In this document: piece after piece, positions 52,718-64,000 of the stretch
Numbering within the stretch: position 1 is the stretch's first letter
Layout: the number at the start of each line of letters is the position of its first letter
From: Oxalobacteraceae bacterium CAVE-383
GTDB taxonomy: Bacteria > Pseudomonadota > Gammaproteobacteria > Burkholderiales > Burkholderiaceae_D
DNA length: 64,000 nucleotides
Direction: 5' to 3'
Assembly: GCA_004134995.1 (NCBI GenBank)
Contig: REGP01000001.1
Coordinates: 930,001-994,000, forward strand
Made by a program: the position numbers and the translations under genes
The notes under the pieces: model-generated
What the model saw: only the letters and a program-made list of their open reading frames with translations
Told to the model about the DNA's origin: nothing
The model's database searches: none

Positions 52718-55700
52718 ATGAATCCATCCCGCATCTTTATCCTGCGGCCGGTCGCCACCACGCTGATGATGGTGGCGATCCTGCTGACCGGCCTGTTCGC
52801 CTGGCGCCTGCTGCCCGTTTCGGCGCTGCCGGAAGTCGACTATCCAACCATTCAAGTGGTGACGCTGTATCCCGGCGCCAGTCCGGAGGTCATCACCTCT
52901 TCCATTACCGCGCCGCTGGAACGCCAGTTCGGCCAGATGCCGGGCCTGACCGAAATGTCCTCGACCAGTTCGGGCGGCGCGTCGGTCATCACCTTGCAAT
53001 TCAGCCTCGACCTGACGCTGGACGTGGCCGAACAGGAAGTCCAGGCCGCGATCAACGCCGGCGGCAATCTGCTGCCGAGCGACCTGCCCAATCCGCCGAT
53101 CTATAACAAGGTCAATCCGGCCGATACGCCGATCATGAGCATCGCGGTCAGTTCGCCCACGCTGCCGCTGCCGAAACTGGAAGACCTGGTCGACACGCGG
53201 CTGGCGCAGAAGATCTCGCAAGTGCCCGGCGTCGGACTGGTCAGCCTCAGCGGCGGCCAGCGGCCGGCCGTGCGCATCCAGAGCAATCCGAAGGCGCTGG
53301 CCGCGCTCGGCCTGACGCCGGACGACATCCGCACCGCCGTCGCCAGCGCCAACGTGAATCAGGCCAAAGGCAGTTTCGACGGCCCGCTGCAGGCCTCCAC
53401 CGTGGACGGCAACGACCAGTTGAAATCGGCGGAGGAATACAAGAACGTCATCATCGCCTATAAGGAAGGCGCGCCGGTGCGCCTGCGCGACGTCGCGGCA
53501 GTGATCGATTCGGCTGAAAACACGCGCCTGGCGGCCTGGTCCGGCAATACCCCGGCCATCGTGATCAACGTGCAGCGGCAACCCGGCGCCAACGTGATCC
53601 AGGTCACCGACCGCATCAAGGCGCTGCTGCCGCAACTCAGCGGCAGCCTGCCCAGCTCGGTCGACATCAAGGTGCTCAACGACCGCACCGTCACCATCCG
53701 CGCCTCGGTCAAGGACGTCGAGTTCGAGCTGATGCTGGCGGTGGCGCTGGTGGTGCTGGTGATCTTCCTGTTCCTGCGCAACGTGCCGGCCACCATCATC
53801 CCGGCGGTGGCGGTGCCGCTGTCGCTGATCGGCACCTTCGGCGTGATGTACCTGACCGGATTTTCGATCAACAACCTGACCCTGATGGCGCTGACCATCG
53901 CCACCGGCTTCGTGGTCGACGATGCGATCGTGATGATCGAAAACATCAGCCGCTATATCGAAGAAGGCGAAAAACCGCTGACGGCGGCGCTGAAAGGTTC
54001 GGCGCAGATCGGTTTCACCATCATTTCGCTGACGATCTCACTGATCGCGGTGCTGATCCCGCTGCTGTTCATGGGCGACGTGGTGGGACGGCTGTTCCGC
54101 GAATTCGCGATCACGCTGGCCATTTCGATCCTGATTTCCGCGTTCATTTCGCTGACACTCACGCCGATGATGTGCGCGCGCCTGCTCAAGCACGTGCCGG
54201 AAGAAAAGCAGAGCCGCTTCTATCATTCCAGCCAGCGCTTCTTCGACCGCGTCATCGCCGAATACGGCCGCGCCCTGACCTGGGTGCTGGACCGCCAGAA
54301 GCTTACGCTGCTGGTCGCGCTCGGCACGCTGGTGCTGACCGCGCTGCTGTATCTGGTGGTGCCGAAGGGTTTCTTCCCGCTGCAGGATACCGGCGTGATC
54401 CAGGGCATCAGCGAAGGCTCGCAATCGATTTCGTTTACGGCCATGTCGAAACGCCAGGAAGCGCTGGCCGGCGGCCTGTTGCAGGATCCGGCGGTGGAGA
54501 GCCTGTCGTCGTTCATCGGCGTCGACGGCGTCAATACCGCGCTCAACGCCGGCCGCGTGCTGATCAATCTGAAACCGAAGGGGGAGCGCGACGACATCCG
54601 CACCGTGCTGGCGCGCCTGCAGCGCCGCGCCGACGACATGCCGGGCATGTCGCTGTATCTGCAGCCGGTGCAGGACCTGAGCATCGACAGCAGCGTCAGC
54701 CGGACCCAATACCAGTTCACGCTGCAGACCACCAATCCGGACGAATTGTCGGAATGGACGCCGAAACTGGTGCAGCGGCTGCAGCAGATACCGTCGCTGT
54801 CCGATGTCGCCAGCGATTTGCAGGACAAGGGATTGCAGGCCTACGTCAACATCAACCGCGATACCGCTTCGCGCCTGGGGGTGACCACCGCGGCGATCGA
54901 CAATGCCCTGTATAACGCTTTCGGCCAGCGCCTGATTTCGACCATTTTCACGCAGACCAATCAATACCGCGTGGTGCTTGAAGTCGCGCCGCAGGACCGC
55001 CGCAATCCGATGTCGCTGAAAGGGCTGTATGTGCCGACGCTGGCCGGCGGCCCGGTGCCGCTGGATGCGGTGGCCACCATCGAGCAGCGCGCCACCGCGC
55101 TGACCATCAGCCATCTGGGGCAATTCCCGACCGCGACCATTTCCTTCAACCTGACCAAGGGTTCTTCGCTGGGCGACGCGGTCGACGACATCAAGGCCGC
55201 GCAAGCCGAAATGGGCCTGCCGGCCAGCATCGACATCCGCTTCCAGGGCGCGGCGCTGGCCTTCCAGGCCTCGCTCGGCAACACCCTGCTGCTGATCCTG
55301 GCGGCGATCGTGACGATGTATATCGTGCTCGGCGTGCTGTATGAAAGCTACATCCATCCGATCACGATCCTGTCCACCCTGCCCTCGGCCGGCATCGGCG
55401 CCTTGCTGGCGATGCTGCTGACCGGCACCGAATTGAGCGTGATCGCGATTATCGGCATCATTCTGCTGATCGGCATCGTGAAGAAGAACGCGATCATGAT
55501 GATCGACTTCGCGCTGGAAGCCGAGCGGGTCCAGGGCATGAGTCCGCGCGACGCCATTTACCAGGCCTGCCTGCTGCGCTTCCGGCCGATCCTGATGACC
55601 ACCATGGCGGCGCTGCTGGGCGCGCTGCCGCTGATGCTGGGCGGCGGCATGGGCTCGGAACTGCGGGAGCCGCTCGGCATCACGATGGTCGGCGGGCTGC

Positions 55701-55864
55701 TGGTCAGTCAGGTGCTGACGCTGTTCACCACGCCGGTGATCTACCTGAGTTTCGACAGGCTGGCGCGGCGCTTCCGGCCCAAGGCCCGCACGGATGCCGC
55801 CGATGACGCCGATAACACCGATAACCCGCATGCCAATCCCGGCAATCTGGGGGCCGACGCATGA
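52718..55864 (+). CDS. mdtB: RND efflux inner-membrane pump (MdtB/MuxB-like)
   Basis: A 1048-residue resistance-nodulation-division transporter with the usual 12 helices. [40 protein letters not shown] is the standard N-terminus, and [20 protein letters not shown] carries the TM4 Asp residues for proton relay. It forms a heterotrimer with the next pump, as in MdtBC. Its stop overlaps the next start by 4 bp. Expected substrates are bile salts, novobiocin-type drugs or siderophores; this is inferred from family. Confidence 0.95.
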   Translation: MNPSRIFILRPVATTLMMVAILLTGLFAWRLLPVSALPEVDYPTIQVVTLYPGASPEVITSSITAPLERQFGQMPGLTEMSSTSSGGASVITLQFSLDLTLDVAEQEVQAAINAGGNLLPSDLPNPPIYNKVNPADTPIMSIAVSSPTLPLPKLEDLVDTRLAQKISQVPGVGLVSLSGGQRPAVRIQSNPKALAALGLTPDDIRTAVASANVNQAKGSFDGPLQASTVDGNDQLKSAEEYKNVIIAYKEGAPVRLRDVAAVIDSAENTRLAAWSGNTPAIVINVQRQPGANVIQVTDRIKALLPQLSGSLPSSVDIKVLNDRTVTIRASVKDVEFELMLAVALVVLVIFLFLRNVPATIIPAVAVPLSLIGTFGVMYLTGFSINNLTLMALTIATGFVVDDAIVMIENISRYIEEGEKPLTAALKGSAQIGFTIISLTISLIAVLIPLLFMGDVVGRLFREFAITLAISILISAFISLTLTPMMCARLLKHVPEEKQSRFYHSSQRFFDRVIAEYGRALTWVLDRQKLTLLVALGTLVLTALLYLVVPKGFFPLQDTGVIQGISEGSQSISFTAMSKRQEALAGGLLQDPAVESLSSFIGVDGVNTALNAGRVLINLKPKGERDDIRTVLARLQRRADDMPGMSLYLQPVQDLSIDSSVSRTQYQFTLQTTNPDELSEWTPKLVQRLQQIPSLSDVASDLQDKGLQAYVNINRDTASRLGVTTAAIDNALYNAFGQRLISTIFTQTNQYRVVLEVAPQDRRNPMSLKGLYVPTLAGGPVPLDAVATIEQRATALTISHLGQFPTATISFNLTKGSSLGDAVDDIKAAQAEMGLPASIDIRFQGAALAFQASLGNTLLLILAAIVTMYIVLGVLYESYIHPITILSTLPSAGIGALLAMLLTGTELSVIAIIGIILLIGIVKKNAIMMIDFALEAERVQGMSPRDAIYQACLLRFRPILMTTMAALLGALPLMLGGGMGSELREPLGITMVGGLLVSQVLTLFTTPVIYLSFDRLARRFRPKARTDAADDADNTDNPHANPGNLGADA

Positions 55865-58800
55865 TTCCGTATGCCGCCTTCATCCGGCGGCCGATCGCCA
55901 CCACGCTGCTGACGCTGGCCATTTTCCTGGCCGGCGCGCTGGCGTTCAAGCTGCTGCCGGTGTCGCCGCTGCCGCAGGTCGACTATCCGACCATTTCGGT
56001 CAGCGCGCGGCTGCCCGGCGCCAGTCCGGAAACCATGGCGGCGACGGTGGCCACGCCGCTGGAACGCTCGCTGGGGCGGATTGCGGGCGTCAACGAAATC
56101 ACGTCTTCCAGCTCGCTCGGGTCGAGCCGGGTCACGCTGCAGTTCGATCTGAACCGCGACATCAACGGCGCCGCGCGCGACGTGCAGGCCGCGATCAATG
56201 CCGCCCGTTCCCTGCTTCCCTCCGGCATGCCCTCCAATCCGACCTATCGCAAGGTCAACCCGGCCGATGCGCCGATCATGATCATCGCGCTGACCTCCGA
56301 CTCGCTGACGCGGGGCCAGATGTACGACGCCGCCGACACCATCCTGGGGCAGAAATTCCTGCAGGTCGAAGGCATCGGCGACGTCAGCATCGGCGGCGGT
56401 TCGCAGCCTGCGGTCCGGGTCGAAATCAATCCGATGCAATTGAACCATTACGGCATCGGGCTGGAAACGGTGCGCAACGCCATTACCAGCACCAACGCCA
56501 ATCGGCCCAAGGGCTTTCTGTCCGACGACGAACATCACTGGCAGATCCAGGCCAACGACCAGGCCAGGCAGGCCAGCGATTACATGCCGCTGATCGTCAG
56601 CTATCAGAACGGCGCCGCGGTGCGCATTTCGGATGTGGCCGAGGTCAAGGATTCCGTGGTCGACGTGCGCAATACCGGCCAGGTCGGCAGCCAGCCGGCG
56701 GTCATGATCATCCTGTTCCGCCAGCCCGGCGCCAACATCATCGAGACCGTCGACCGCGTCAAGGCGCTGCTGCCGCAGTTGCAGGCCTCGATTCCGGCCG
56801 CGATCAAGATGCAGGTCGCCATCGACCGCAGCCCGACCATCCGCGCCTCGCTGCGCGAAGTCGAGCGCACCATGGTGATTTCGGTCGCGCTGGTCATCAT
56901 GGTGGTCTTCATCTTCCTGCGCAACGGCCGCGCCACCGCGATTCCGGCGATTACCGTGCCGGTGTCGCTGATCGGCACCTTCGCCGTGATGTATCTGTGC
57001 GGCTTTTCGCTGAACAACCTGAGCCTGATGGCGCTCACCATCGCCACCGGCTTCGTGGTCGACGACACCATCGTGGTGCTGGAAAACATTTCGCGCTATA
57101 TCGAAGAAGGCATGAAGCCGATGGAAGCCGCGCTCAAGGGCACGCGCGAAGTCGCCTTCACGGTGCTGTCGATGAGCATCTCGCTGATCGCGGTATTCAT
57201 CCCGATCCTGCTGATGCCCGACATTCTGGGACGCCTGTTCCGCGAATTCGCGGTCACGCTGTCGGTGGCGATCCTGGTATCGCTGATCGTCTCGCTGACG
57301 ACCACGCCGATGCTGTGCGCGCGCTGGCTGAAAATGCCGGACAGGCGCAAGCAGCCCAGCCGCCTGTTCCGGGTCAGCGAACGCCTGTTCGATGCAATGC
57401 TGGAGGGCTATCGGCGCTCCCTGGGCTGGGCCTTGCGCCACGGCCCGCTCATGATGCTGGTTCTGCTGGCGACTGTCGTGCTCAACGTTTATCTGTATAT
57501 CGCCGTGCCGAAAGGCTTTTTCCCGCAGCAGGACACCGGCCGGCTGAACGGCGCGATCCGGGCCGACCAGAGCATTTCGTTCCAGGCCATGCGCGTCAAA
57601 TTGCAACGCTTCATCGATCTGGTGGGCAAGGATCCGGCGGTCGATCTGGTGATGGGATTTTCCGGCGGCGGCAGCCGCAACAACGCCAGCCTGTTCGTCA
57701 GCCTGAAACCGCTGTCGGAACGCAAGGAAAGCGCCGATCAGGTAATCGCGCGGCTGCGCAAGACGCTGGCCAACGAGCCGGGCGCGCAATTGTTCCTGCA
57801 GGCGGTGCAGGATATCCGCATCGGCGGCCGGTCCGGCAATGCCCAGTATCAATACACGCTGCAGGGCGACGATCTTAACGAACTGCGTGCCTGGGCGCCC
57901 AAGGTGCAAGTGGCGCTGAACAAGCTGCCGATGCTGGCCGACGTCAACAGCGACCAGGAAGTCAAAGGCCTGCAGACCTCGCTGGTATTCGACCGCGACG
58001 CAATGGCGCGGCTCGGCATTACACAGGCCCAGGTCGATTCCACGCTCAACGACGCCTTCGGCCAGCGCCAAGTGTCGACCATCTACAACGCCTTGAATCA
58101 ATACCACGTCGTGATGGAAGTCGCGCCGCAATACTGGCAGAACGCCGAAGCCCTGAAGAACATCTATCTGCAAACCCCGGGAACCCAGACCACGGCCCAG
58201 ACCACGCCGCTGTCGACGGTGGCGCACTGGGGCGTGACCAATACCTCGCTGTCGGTGAATCACCAGGGCCAGTTCGCGGCGACCACGCTGTCGTTCAATC
58301 TGCCGCCCGGGGTGTCGCTGTCCGACGCCACCAAGGCGATCGACCAGGCCACGACCGAAATCGGCCTGCCGACCTCCGTGCACGGCAGCTTCCAGGGCAG
58401 CGCCAAAGCCTTTCAGTCTTCCCTGAACAGCCAGCTCCTGCTGATCGTGGCGGCGCTGATCGCGGTCTATATCGTGCTCGGCATGCTGTATGAAAGCTGG
58501 ATGCATCCGCTCACCATTCTGTCCACCCTGCCCTCGGCCGGCGTCGGCGCGCTGCTGGCCTTGCTGGCCACCGGCAGCGAATTCAGCATCATCGCGCTGA
58601 TCGGCGTGCTGCTGCTGATCGGCATCGTCAAGAAGAACGCGATCATGATGGTCGACTTCGCGCTGAGCGCCGAACGCGAGCGCCACCTGAAGCCGGAAGA
58701 CGCCATCATGCAGGCCTGCATGCTGCGCTTCCGGCCGATCATGATGACCACCGCCGCCGCGCTGTTCGGCGCGCTGCCGCTGGCGCTGGGCCATGGCGAC

Positions 58801-59001
58801 GGCGCCGAGATGCGCACGCCGCTCGGCGTCTCGATCGTCGGCGGCCTGTTGCTGAGCCAGTTGCTGACCCTGTACACCACGCCGATCGTGTATCTGTATC
58901 TGGACCGTTTCCGGCTATGGTTCCGCAAATGGCAAAGCGGCGAGGACAAGCCCGACGGACCGGGGCAGCTGGCGATAGAGCAAGGACTGGACAAGGAATG
59001 A
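55861..59001 (+). CDS. mdtC: RND efflux inner-membrane pump (MdtC/MuxC-like)
   Basis: A 1046-residue RND transporter. [41 protein letters not shown] and [24 protein letters not shown] carry the conserved motifs. It is paralogous to the preceding pump. It overlaps the start of the outer-membrane factor by 4 bp. Very long antisense frames across both pumps are codon-bias artefacts. Confidence 0.95.
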   Translation: MIPYAAFIRRPIATTLLTLAIFLAGALAFKLLPVSPLPQVDYPTISVSARLPGASPETMAATVATPLERSLGRIAGVNEITSSSSLGSSRVTLQFDLNRDINGAARDVQAAINAARSLLPSGMPSNPTYRKVNPADAPIMIIALTSDSLTRGQMYDAADTILGQKFLQVEGIGDVSIGGGSQPAVRVEINPMQLNHYGIGLETVRNAITSTNANRPKGFLSDDEHHWQIQANDQARQASDYMPLIVSYQNGAAVRISDVAEVKDSVVDVRNTGQVGSQPAVMIILFRQPGANIIETVDRVKALLPQLQASIPAAIKMQVAIDRSPTIRASLREVERTMVISVALVIMVVFIFLRNGRATAIPAITVPVSLIGTFAVMYLCGFSLNNLSLMALTIATGFVVDDTIVVLENISRYIEEGMKPMEAALKGTREVAFTVLSMSISLIAVFIPILLMPDILGRLFREFAVTLSVAILVSLIVSLTTTPMLCARWLKMPDRRKQPSRLFRVSERLFDAMLEGYRRSLGWALRHGPLMMLVLLATVVLNVYLYIAVPKGFFPQQDTGRLNGAIRADQSISFQAMRVKLQRFIDLVGKDPAVDLVMGFSGGGSRNNASLFVSLKPLSERKESADQVIARLRKTLANEPGAQLFLQAVQDIRIGGRSGNAQYQYTLQGDDLNELRAWAPKVQVALNKLPMLADVNSDQEVKGLQTSLVFDRDAMARLGITQAQVDSTLNDAFGQRQVSTIYNALNQYHVVMEVAPQYWQNAEALKNIYLQTPGTQTTAQTTPLSTVAHWGVTNTSLSVNHQGQFAATTLSFNLPPGVSLSDATKAIDQATTEIGLPTSVHGSFQGSAKAFQSSLNSQLLLIVAALIAVYIVLGMLYESWMHPLTILSTLPSAGVGALLALLATGSEFSIIALIGVLLLIGIVKKNAIMMVDFALSAERERHLKPEDAIMQACMLRFRPIMMTTAAALFGALPLALGHGDGAEMRTPLGVSIVGGLLLSQLLTLYTTPIVYLYLDRFRLWFRKWQSGEDKPDGPGQLAIEQGLDKE

Positions 59002-60428
59002 GCAAGGACAAAATGATGGATAAAAAATGGATGGCCGTATTGCTGGGCATGCTGCTGGCGGGCTGCGCGGTGGGTCCCGACTATGTCAAGCCGCGGATGG
59101 ACGTGCCGGCCGCCTATAAGGAAAGCGGCCAGTGGAAAACCGCGCAGCCGATGGACGAAACGCCGCGCGGAGACTGGTGGACTGTTTGCCAGGATGCGCG
59201 CCTGAATCAACTGATGGACGCGCTGAACCGCCAAAGTCCCGGCATCGCCCAGGCCGAGGCGCAGTATCGCCAGGCCCAGGCGCTGTTGCGGCAGGCGCAA
59301 TCGGGCATGTTCCCGACGGTGGGACTGAACGCATCGGCTCAACGTTCGTCGAACGGATCGGGATCGAGCGCGTCGTCGGTCAACCCCGTCACCGGCAGCA
59401 CCCGCAGCGGCATCAGCAACGCCTATAACCTCAGCCTCGACGCGAGCTGGGAAGCCGACGTCTGGGGCCGCGTGCGCCGCTCGATCGAAGCCGGCCAGGC
59501 GCAACAGGCCGCCAGCGCCGCGCAGCTGGCGGCGATCCGCCTGAGCAGCCAGGCGCAGCTGGCGACCGCCTACCTGCAACTGGTGGTCGCCGATCAGCAG
59601 ATCCGGCAATTGCTGGAAAGCGAAAAAGCGCTGCAGGATACCCTGACGCTGACGCAGAACCAGTCGGCCGCCGGCACCGTTTCGGATGCCAATGTCGCAT
59701 TGGCCGAAAGCCAGTTGAAAAGCGCCCAGGCGCAAAGAGTCGACAAACAACTGACGCGCGCGCAACTGGAGCATGCGATCGCCGCCGCATTGGGCCAGAC
59801 CCCGTCCGGCTTCGCGCTGGCCGCCAGCGATTTCGAACCGCATCTGCCGCAGATTCCCGCCGGCCTGCCGTCCGCCTTGCTGGAACGCCGCCCCGATATT
59901 GCCGCGGCCGAACGCAATGTCGCGGCCGCCAATGCCCAGATCGGCGTGGCCAAGGCGGCCTTCTTTCCGACGCTGACCCTGTCGGCCAGCGGCGGCTACC
60001 GCAGCGACAGTTTTGCCGATTGGGTCAGCCTGCCGAACCGCATCTGGTCGCTCGGGCCGCAGCTGGCGCTGACGCTGTTCGATGCCGGCCTGCGCAAGGC
60101 GCAGAGCGACGCCGCCATTGCCGCCTATGACGCCAGCGTCGCCTCGTACCGGCAAACCGTGCTGACCGCATTCCAGGCGGTCGAAGACGATCTGGCGGCC
60201 CAGGCCATGCTGGATCAGCAGGCCGAACTGCAGACTGCCGCGCTGGCGGCCGCGCGCCGCTCGGAAACCATTACCCTGAACCAGTACCGCGCCGGCATCG
60301 TTGGTTACATCGACGTGCTGGCGGCGCAGAACACGCGCCTGTCGGCCGAGAACAATCTCTGGACGATAAAAAATCGCCAATACGTCAACAGCGTGGCGCT
60401 GATCGCGGCAATCGGCGGCCAATGGTGA
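58998..60428 (+). CDS. Outer-membrane efflux lipoprotein (NodT/OprM family)
   Basis: About 476 residues from the ATG at 58998 that overlaps the MdtC stop; ATGs at 59013 and 59016 are alternatives. A lipoprotein signal ends LLAGC ([14 protein letters not shown]). The two-fold OEP repeat is visible ([31 protein letters not shown] and the later [27 protein letters not shown]). It forms the TolC-like exit duct. No further pump gene is present downstream. Confidence 0.93.
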   Translation: MSKDKMMDKKWMAVLLGMLLAGCAVGPDYVKPRMDVPAAYKESGQWKTAQPMDETPRGDWWTVCQDARLNQLMDALNRQSPGIAQAEAQYRQAQALLRQAQSGMFPTVGLNASAQRSSNGSGSSASSVNPVTGSTRSGISNAYNLSLDASWEADVWGRVRRSIEAGQAQQAASAAQLAAIRLSSQAQLATAYLQLVVADQQIRQLLESEKALQDTLTLTQNQSAAGTVSDANVALAESQLKSAQAQRVDKQLTRAQLEHAIAAALGQTPSGFALAASDFEPHLPQIPAGLPSALLERRPDIAAAERNVAAANAQIGVAKAAFFPTLTLSASGGYRSDSFADWVSLPNRIWSLGPQLALTLFDAGLRKAQSDAAIAAYDASVASYRQTVLTAFQAVEDDLAAQAMLDQQAELQTAALAAARRSETITLNQYRAGIVGYIDVLAAQNTRLSAENNLWTIKNRQYVNSVALIAAIGGQW

Positions 60429-60518
60429 CGGCGCACGCCATTAGCCATTAACGTGAAAAAGGCGGACAAGCGCTGGTGCGCCTGCCCGCCTTTATACTTT
60501 CAGCCGCTGGCCCGAATC

Positions 60519-60995
60519 TTAGCGTCCGCCGCCCATGCCACCCGCCGCTCCGGCGCCCATGCCGGCGCCCGCGGCTCCCCCGGGGCCCATGCCGCCGCCG
60601 GAACCGCTCATGCCGCCCGACCCGCCGACGCCGCCGGTGCCGGACACGCCGGCGTTGCCGGTGCCCATGCCCGATCGACTGGCGCCCGCACCGCTGCCGT
60701 TCACGCCGGCTGAGCCATCCACGCTGCCGTCGGCATTGGTGCGGCCGGAACCGGTACGGGCGCGGCTGTTTTTACCGCTGGCCTTGCCGCTGCCGCTGCC
60801 ATTGACGCCGGCGCCAACCGAAGCGCCGGTGCCGGCCTGGGCACCGCCGGAACCGGCATTCGATGACCCCGAACCGCCGACCCCGACGCCCACGCCGGTA
60901 TTCAGGCCGGCGCCGCCGCCGACAGATTGCGCAATCGCGCCCACGCTGAAGCTTGCTGCCGCGACCAGCGCGGCGATCTTGGTGATCTTGTTCAT
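60519..60995 (-). CDS. Secreted glycine-rich protein
   Basis: A 158-residue protein with a signal peptide (IAALVAAASFSVGAIA/QS). The mature part is made almost only of Gly, Ser, Ala, Asn and Met repeats (GGSG, GMGAGAAGGMGGGR end) with no Cys and a single charged patch (KASGKNSRARTGSGRTNADG). Such composition is seen in low-complexity envelope proteins; function is unknown. The antisense Pro-rich frame is a shadow. The real nature is uncertain, but the signal peptide and an upstream AGGAGAA site support it. Confidence 0.7.
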   Translation of the reverse strand: MNKITKIAALVAAASFSVGAIAQSVGGGAGLNTGVGVGVGGSGSSNAGSGGAQAGTGASVGAGVNGSGSGKASGKNSRARTGSGRTNADGSVDGSAGVNGSGAGASRSGMGTGNAGVSGTGGVGGSGGMSGSGGGMGPGGAAGAGMGAGAAGGMGGGR

Positions 60996-61142
60996 GCGTT
61001 CTCCTCAGTTGTTATACCGGGGCAACGCGCCCCGGCCTGAAAAACATCATAGGCCGGGGATGGCGGCGGGACAGTAGTCCTACGGCAGAAATATGCGTGA
61101 GAAATGGCCTACAAGGACGTCAGCATAGCGGCATTGCCGCAC

Positions 61143-63422
61143 TCAATCCGCAGGCCGCCAGCGACGCAGCAACAAAGCGTTACAAACGACGCTGACGCTG
61201 CTCAAGGCCATCGCGGCGCCCGCAATCATCGGATTGAGCAAGCCGAAAGCAGCCAGCGGAATGCCGATCAGATTATAGATAAACGCCCAGAACAGGTTTT
61301 GCCGGATCTTGGCATAGGTGCGGCGGGAAATATCCAGCGCATCGGCAATCGCCCGCGGATCGCCGCGCATCAGCGTGATGCCGGCCGCATGCATGGCGAC
61401 ATCGGCGCCGGCGCCCATGGCCATGCCGACGTCGGCCGCCGCCAGCGCCGGCGCATCGTTGACGCCGTCGCCGGCCATGCCGACCACATTGCCGCCCTTC
61501 TTCAGCGCCGCGATGACGCCGGCCTTGCCGTCTGGCAGCACCTCCGCGCGAACTTCGGCGATGCCCAGCCTCGCCGCCACGCTTTGCGCCACTGCGTTGC
61601 TGTCGCCGCTCAACAGGATGGTGCGCACGCCGAGCCGGTGCAATTGCCGGATCGCGGCGGCCGAGGTCGGCTTGAGCGCATCGCCGAAAGCCATTATCCC
61701 CAATACTTCGGGAGCGGGTCCGCCTTTGAGCAGCCAGGAGACGGTCAATCCTTCCGCCTCCCATTGCGCCGCCTGCCGCGCCAATGCCGGCGCGACCGGC
61801 GCGCCCAGTTCGACTAGCCAGCGCGAACTGGCGATGAGCGCCGCTGTCGGCGCGGATGCGCCGCTCGACCCATCCCCGACCATGCCCTGCACGCCGCGCC
61901 CGGCCACGGCGAGCGCATCCGATACCGGCAGCAAGGCCAATCCTTCCTGCCGCGCCTGTTCCACCACGGCCCTGGCCAGCGGATGTTCGCTGGCCTGCTG
62001 CAACGATGCAGCCAATTGCAGCAGCGCGCTCCGGTCGCCGTTTTCGGCAGGCATCAGCCCGGCCAGCGCCGGCTTGCCGGCTGTCAGGGTGCCGGTCTTG
62101 TCGAAAGCGATGGTATCGATACGATGCGCATGCTCCAGCGCTTCGGCGTCCTTGATCAGAATGCCGTGACGCGCGGCGGCGCCGGTGCCGACCATGATGG
62201 CCGCCGGCGTGGCCAGCCCCAGCGCACAGGGACAGGCAATCACCAGCACCGCGACCGCATTCAATAGCGCCTGCTCCCAGCCGCCGCCGGTCAAGCCCCA
62301 GCCGAGCAGCGTCAATAGCGCGATCGCCAGGATCACCGGCACGAAAACGGCGCTGATCCTGTCGACGGTGCGCTGTATCGGCGCGTGCCCGGCCTGGGCC
62401 GCTTCGACCATGCGGACAATGCGCGCCAGCGTGGTTTCCGCGCCGACGGCCAGCGTCCTGATCCGCAGCAGCCCTTCCCCGTTGAGCGCGCCGCCGGTCA
62501 CCCGGTCGCCCCCGGTTTTGGCGATGGGCAGGCTTTCCCCGGTCAGCAGCGATTCATCGACATGGCTGCTGCCGGCCAGGATTTCGCCATCGACCGGAAT
62601 CCGCTCGCCGGGCCGCACGACGACAATATCGCCTGGCCTGATCTGTTCCAGCGGAACCTCGCGCATGTCCAGAACTTGCAGCGCTTGCGGCGCCCGCTGC
62701 CCGACATCGGCGCCGGCAACAAGCAGGCGCGCGGTATCCGGGCGCAATGCGCCCAGCGCCCGGATCGCGGCGCCGGTCTGGCGCTTGGCGCGGCTTTCCA
62801 GCCATTTCCCGAACAGGACCAAGGTAATCACGACGGCCGACGCTTCAAAATACAAATGCGCCATGCCCATATCCGAAGGCTGCGTCAGCAACTGGTACAC
62901 GCTCAATCCATAGGCGGCCGAAGTGCCGATGGCCACCAGCAGATCCATATTGCCGGCGCCGGCGCGCACCGCCTTGTATGCGGCGCGGTAAAAACGCGCA
63001 CCCAGGATAAATTGGATCGGCGTCGCCAGCAGCCATTGCAGCCAACCCGGCAATGCCATATCGAAGCCGAACCATGCCAGCAGCATCGGCAACGCCAGCG
63101 GCGCCGTCAGCAATGCAGAAAGCAGGACCGGCCAGGCGCTTTGCCGCGCGGCTTCCGACGGCTTGCCGCTGCTATCGTCCATAATCGGAATTGCCTGGTA
63201 ACCGGCCTTCTCGACCGCGGCCACCAGTTGCGCCCGCTCAGCGGCCAGGTCGACGCCGCCGGGGACGGCCACCGAAGCGCGCTCGGTGGCCAGATTCACC
63301 GCGGCCGCGTTGGGTCCGGCGACCGCATTCAAGGCCTTCTCCACGCGTGCGGAACAGGATGCGCAACTCATGCCGACGATCTGCAGATCGATCGTGGCGG
63401 ACTGCTTGCTCGGAAATTGCAT
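61143..63422 (-). CDS. copA: Copper-translocating P1B-type ATPase
   Basis: A 759-residue P-type ATPase. One N-terminal heavy-metal domain has the CASC motif (Cys20, Cys23). LTGESLPI, the CPC motif at residues 397-399 ([11 protein letters not shown]), [10 protein letters not shown] (441-450; phosphorylated Asp) and [20 protein letters not shown] follow, with eight predicted membrane helices. It exports Cu(I) from the cytosol. Its promoter at 63459-63489 has the CueR layout. Confidence 0.95.
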   Translation of the reverse strand: MQFPSKQSATIDLQIVGMSCASCSARVEKALNAVAGPNAAAVNLATERASVAVPGGVDLAAERAQLVAAVEKAGYQAIPIMDDSSGKPSEAARQSAWPVLLSALLTAPLALPMLLAWFGFDMALPGWLQWLLATPIQFILGARFYRAAYKAVRAGAGNMDLLVAIGTSAAYGLSVYQLLTQPSDMGMAHLYFEASAVVITLVLFGKWLESRAKRQTGAAIRALGALRPDTARLLVAGADVGQRAPQALQVLDMREVPLEQIRPGDIVVVRPGERIPVDGEILAGSSHVDESLLTGESLPIAKTGGDRVTGGALNGEGLLRIRTLAVGAETTLARIVRMVEAAQAGHAPIQRTVDRISAVFVPVILAIALLTLLGWGLTGGGWEQALLNAVAVLVIACPCALGLATPAAIMVGTGAAARHGILIKDAEALEHAHRIDTIAFDKTGTLTAGKPALAGLMPAENGDRSALLQLAASLQQASEHPLARAVVEQARQEGLALLPVSDALAVAGRGVQGMVGDGSSGASAPTAALIASSRWLVELGAPVAPALARQAAQWEAEGLTVSWLLKGGPAPEVLGIMAFGDALKPTSAAAIRQLHRLGVRTILLSGDSNAVAQSVAARLGIAEVRAEVLPDGKAGVIAALKKGGNVVGMAGDGVNDAPALAAADVGMAMGAGADVAMHAAGITLMRGDPRAIADALDISRRTYAKIRQNLFWAFIYNLIGIPLAAFGLLNPMIAGAAMALSSVSVVCNALLLRRWRPAD

Positions 63423-63458
63423 AATGCTTCCTTACCTTGATATGTATGCCAAGACTGC

Positions 63459-63489
63459 ACTATCCACCTTCCCATGATGGCAAGGTCAA
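63459..63489 (-). promoter_or_regulatory. copA promoter with CueR operator
   Basis: On the minus strand TTGACC (63489-63484) and GATAGT (63464-63459) are separated by exactly 19 bp, the over-long spacer typical of MerR-family promoters. The spacer and edges form a 21-bp dyad (63466-63486) of ACCTTGCCAT and ATGGGAAGGT halves, with one mismatch pair. This matches CueR sites. Confidence 0.85.
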
Positions 63490-63513
63490 GTGGAATTTCG
63501 GAGAAATTCAGGC

Positions 63514-63639
63514 GAGGTGTCGGCTGGCGGGGCGTGAAGGGGTTTTGTGCGCAGTGAGGTAAAGGGGGAGGCGGCCGCAGGCCGACGGAGGACACGAACG
63601 GAGTACAAAGCCCCTTCACGCCCCGCCAGCCGACACCTC
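63514..63639. repeat. Palindromic element, copy 2: constant loop, variable arms
   Basis: Left arm 63514-63542 and right arm 63611-63639 are perfectly complementary over 29 bp (left begins GAGGTGTCGGCTGG); a further 6 bp per arm pair with one mismatch. The 56-nt loop (63549-63604) is 52/56 identical to copy 1 in opposite orientation to its gene. The inner arm edge GGGG..TTGT is shared; the outer arms are not. It begins 13 bp after the cueR stop codon and before the copA promoter, and probably terminates cueR transcription. Confidence 0.85.
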
Positions 63640-63652
63640 CCTGGACGGCCGA

Positions 63653-64000
63653 TTATTTTTCCGCCAGCTTATCCAGAATCGGACAATCCGGCCGGTTGTC
63701 GCCGCCGCAGCAATCGGCCAGATGCTTCAACTGGCCGCGAATCGCTTCCAGCTTCCGGATATCGCTTTCCAGTTCGCCGATATATTGCTGCGCCAGCGCT
63801 TTCACATCGGCGCTTTTGCGGCCACGGTCGCGCCACAGGGCCAACAGCGTCCGGATGCGATCGATGGAAAACCCCAGATCGCGCGAATGCCGGATAAAGC
63901 GCAGTATCTGCACGTCCGATTCATCGTAGCGGCGATAGCCGGCATCGCTGCGGTTCGCCGGCGTAATCAGCGCCACGCTTTCGTAATAGCGGATCATTTT
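63653..64000 (-). CDS. cueR: CueR-like copper-responsive MerR regulator (partial, cut by window end)
   Basis: The C-terminal 115 residues of a MerR protein; the start lies beyond 64000. The DNA-binding half is seen from MIRYYESVALITPANRSDAGYRRYDESDVQILRFIRHSRDLGFSIDRI. The dimerisation helix follows, then a metal loop with CCGGDNRPDCPIL, matching the Cys-x7-Cys arrangement of CueR that binds Cu(I). It is on the same strand as, and upstream of, copA, with the palindromic element between. The Met at 63997 is an internal residue, not a start. Confidence 0.9.
   Translation of the reverse strand, partial: KMIRYYESVALITPANRSDAGYRRYDESDVQILRFIRHSRDLGFSIDRIRTLLALWRDRGRKSADVKALAQQYIGELESDIRKLEAIRGQLKHLADCCGGDNRPDCPILDKLAEK

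Noticed and set aside
54038..58794. Antisense frames of 597 and 1017 residues across the RND pumps
   Set aside because: Gln/Arg/His-rich translations with no family features; explained by strong GC codon bias.
60535..61077. Pro-rich 180-residue plus-strand frame opposite the Gly-rich protein
   Set aside because: Complement of Gly codons gives Pro/Ala codons; no signal peptide or ribosome-binding site.

Overview
The window looks like a chromosomal segment of a betaproteobacterium, most likely an Oxalobacteraceae-type Burkholderiales (Collimonas, Herbaspirillum or Janthinobacterium relatives). The grounds are GC-rich codon use, a Burkholderiales-type trimeric porin, a CheR-pentapeptide chemoreceptor, a DUF3141 PhaC-like protein and the overall gene content. 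The genus is an inference; no rRNA or tRNA gene was seen.

Layout. 0-8 kb: a small catabolic block (SDR oxidoreductase, isochorismatase-fold hydrolase, dienelactone-hydrolase-like protein, porin, periplasmic binding protein), then a divergent LysR regulator/SDR pair. A repeated TATATGNGGAAC-like motif sits before the first two genes. 7.9-8.8 kb: a RES/Xre toxin-antitoxin pair. 8.9-11.9 kb: otsB-otsA trehalose synthesis and an aldo/keto reductase. 12.0-17.2 kb: an AT-richer accessory block with a membrane/SH3-like protein, an Mrr-like nuclease fused to a STAND-type NTPase, and a DUF4238 protein; this is the best candidate for an uncharacterised defence locus. 17.3-19.5 kb: an ECF sigma factor with its own GGAAT-N16-CGTCT promoter, an anti-sigma factor and a secreted alpha/beta hydrolase. 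20-31 kb: chemoreceptor, lipoprotein, DUF3141 protein, HDOD protein, HipBA, a secreted trypsin-like protease and a Bcr/CflA exporter.

31-44 kb is a large catabolic supercluster. The minus strand carries a Tat-exported thiamine-diphosphate (ThDP) enzyme, a small periplasmic cytochrome c, a second (cytosolic) ThDP enzyme and two paralogous binding proteins. Divergently, a full five-gene branched-chain-type ABC transporter is followed by a convergent Cys-rich FMN reductase-like gene. I infer uptake of an organic (2-oxo)acid or related compound, with one ThDP enzyme working in the periplasm and passing electrons to the cytochrome.

44-50 kb: a periplasmic binding protein translationally coupled to a sensor kinase whose phospho-accepting His is replaced by Asp, a DMT exporter, an orphan modA with a ModE-like box and an unrecognised Pro/Gln-rich protein. 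51-60 kb: an MdtABC/MuxABC-type RND efflux operon with its outer-membrane factor, then a secreted Gly-rich protein. 61-64 kb: a copper ATPase and a CueR-like regulator (cut by the window end) with a classical 19-bp-spacer MerR promoter.

A striking non-coding feature is a palindromic element with a nearly constant 56-nt loop and different but self-complementary arms. It occurs directly after stop codons at about 34.2 kb and 63.5 kb, with a possible degenerate remnant at 31.2 kb.
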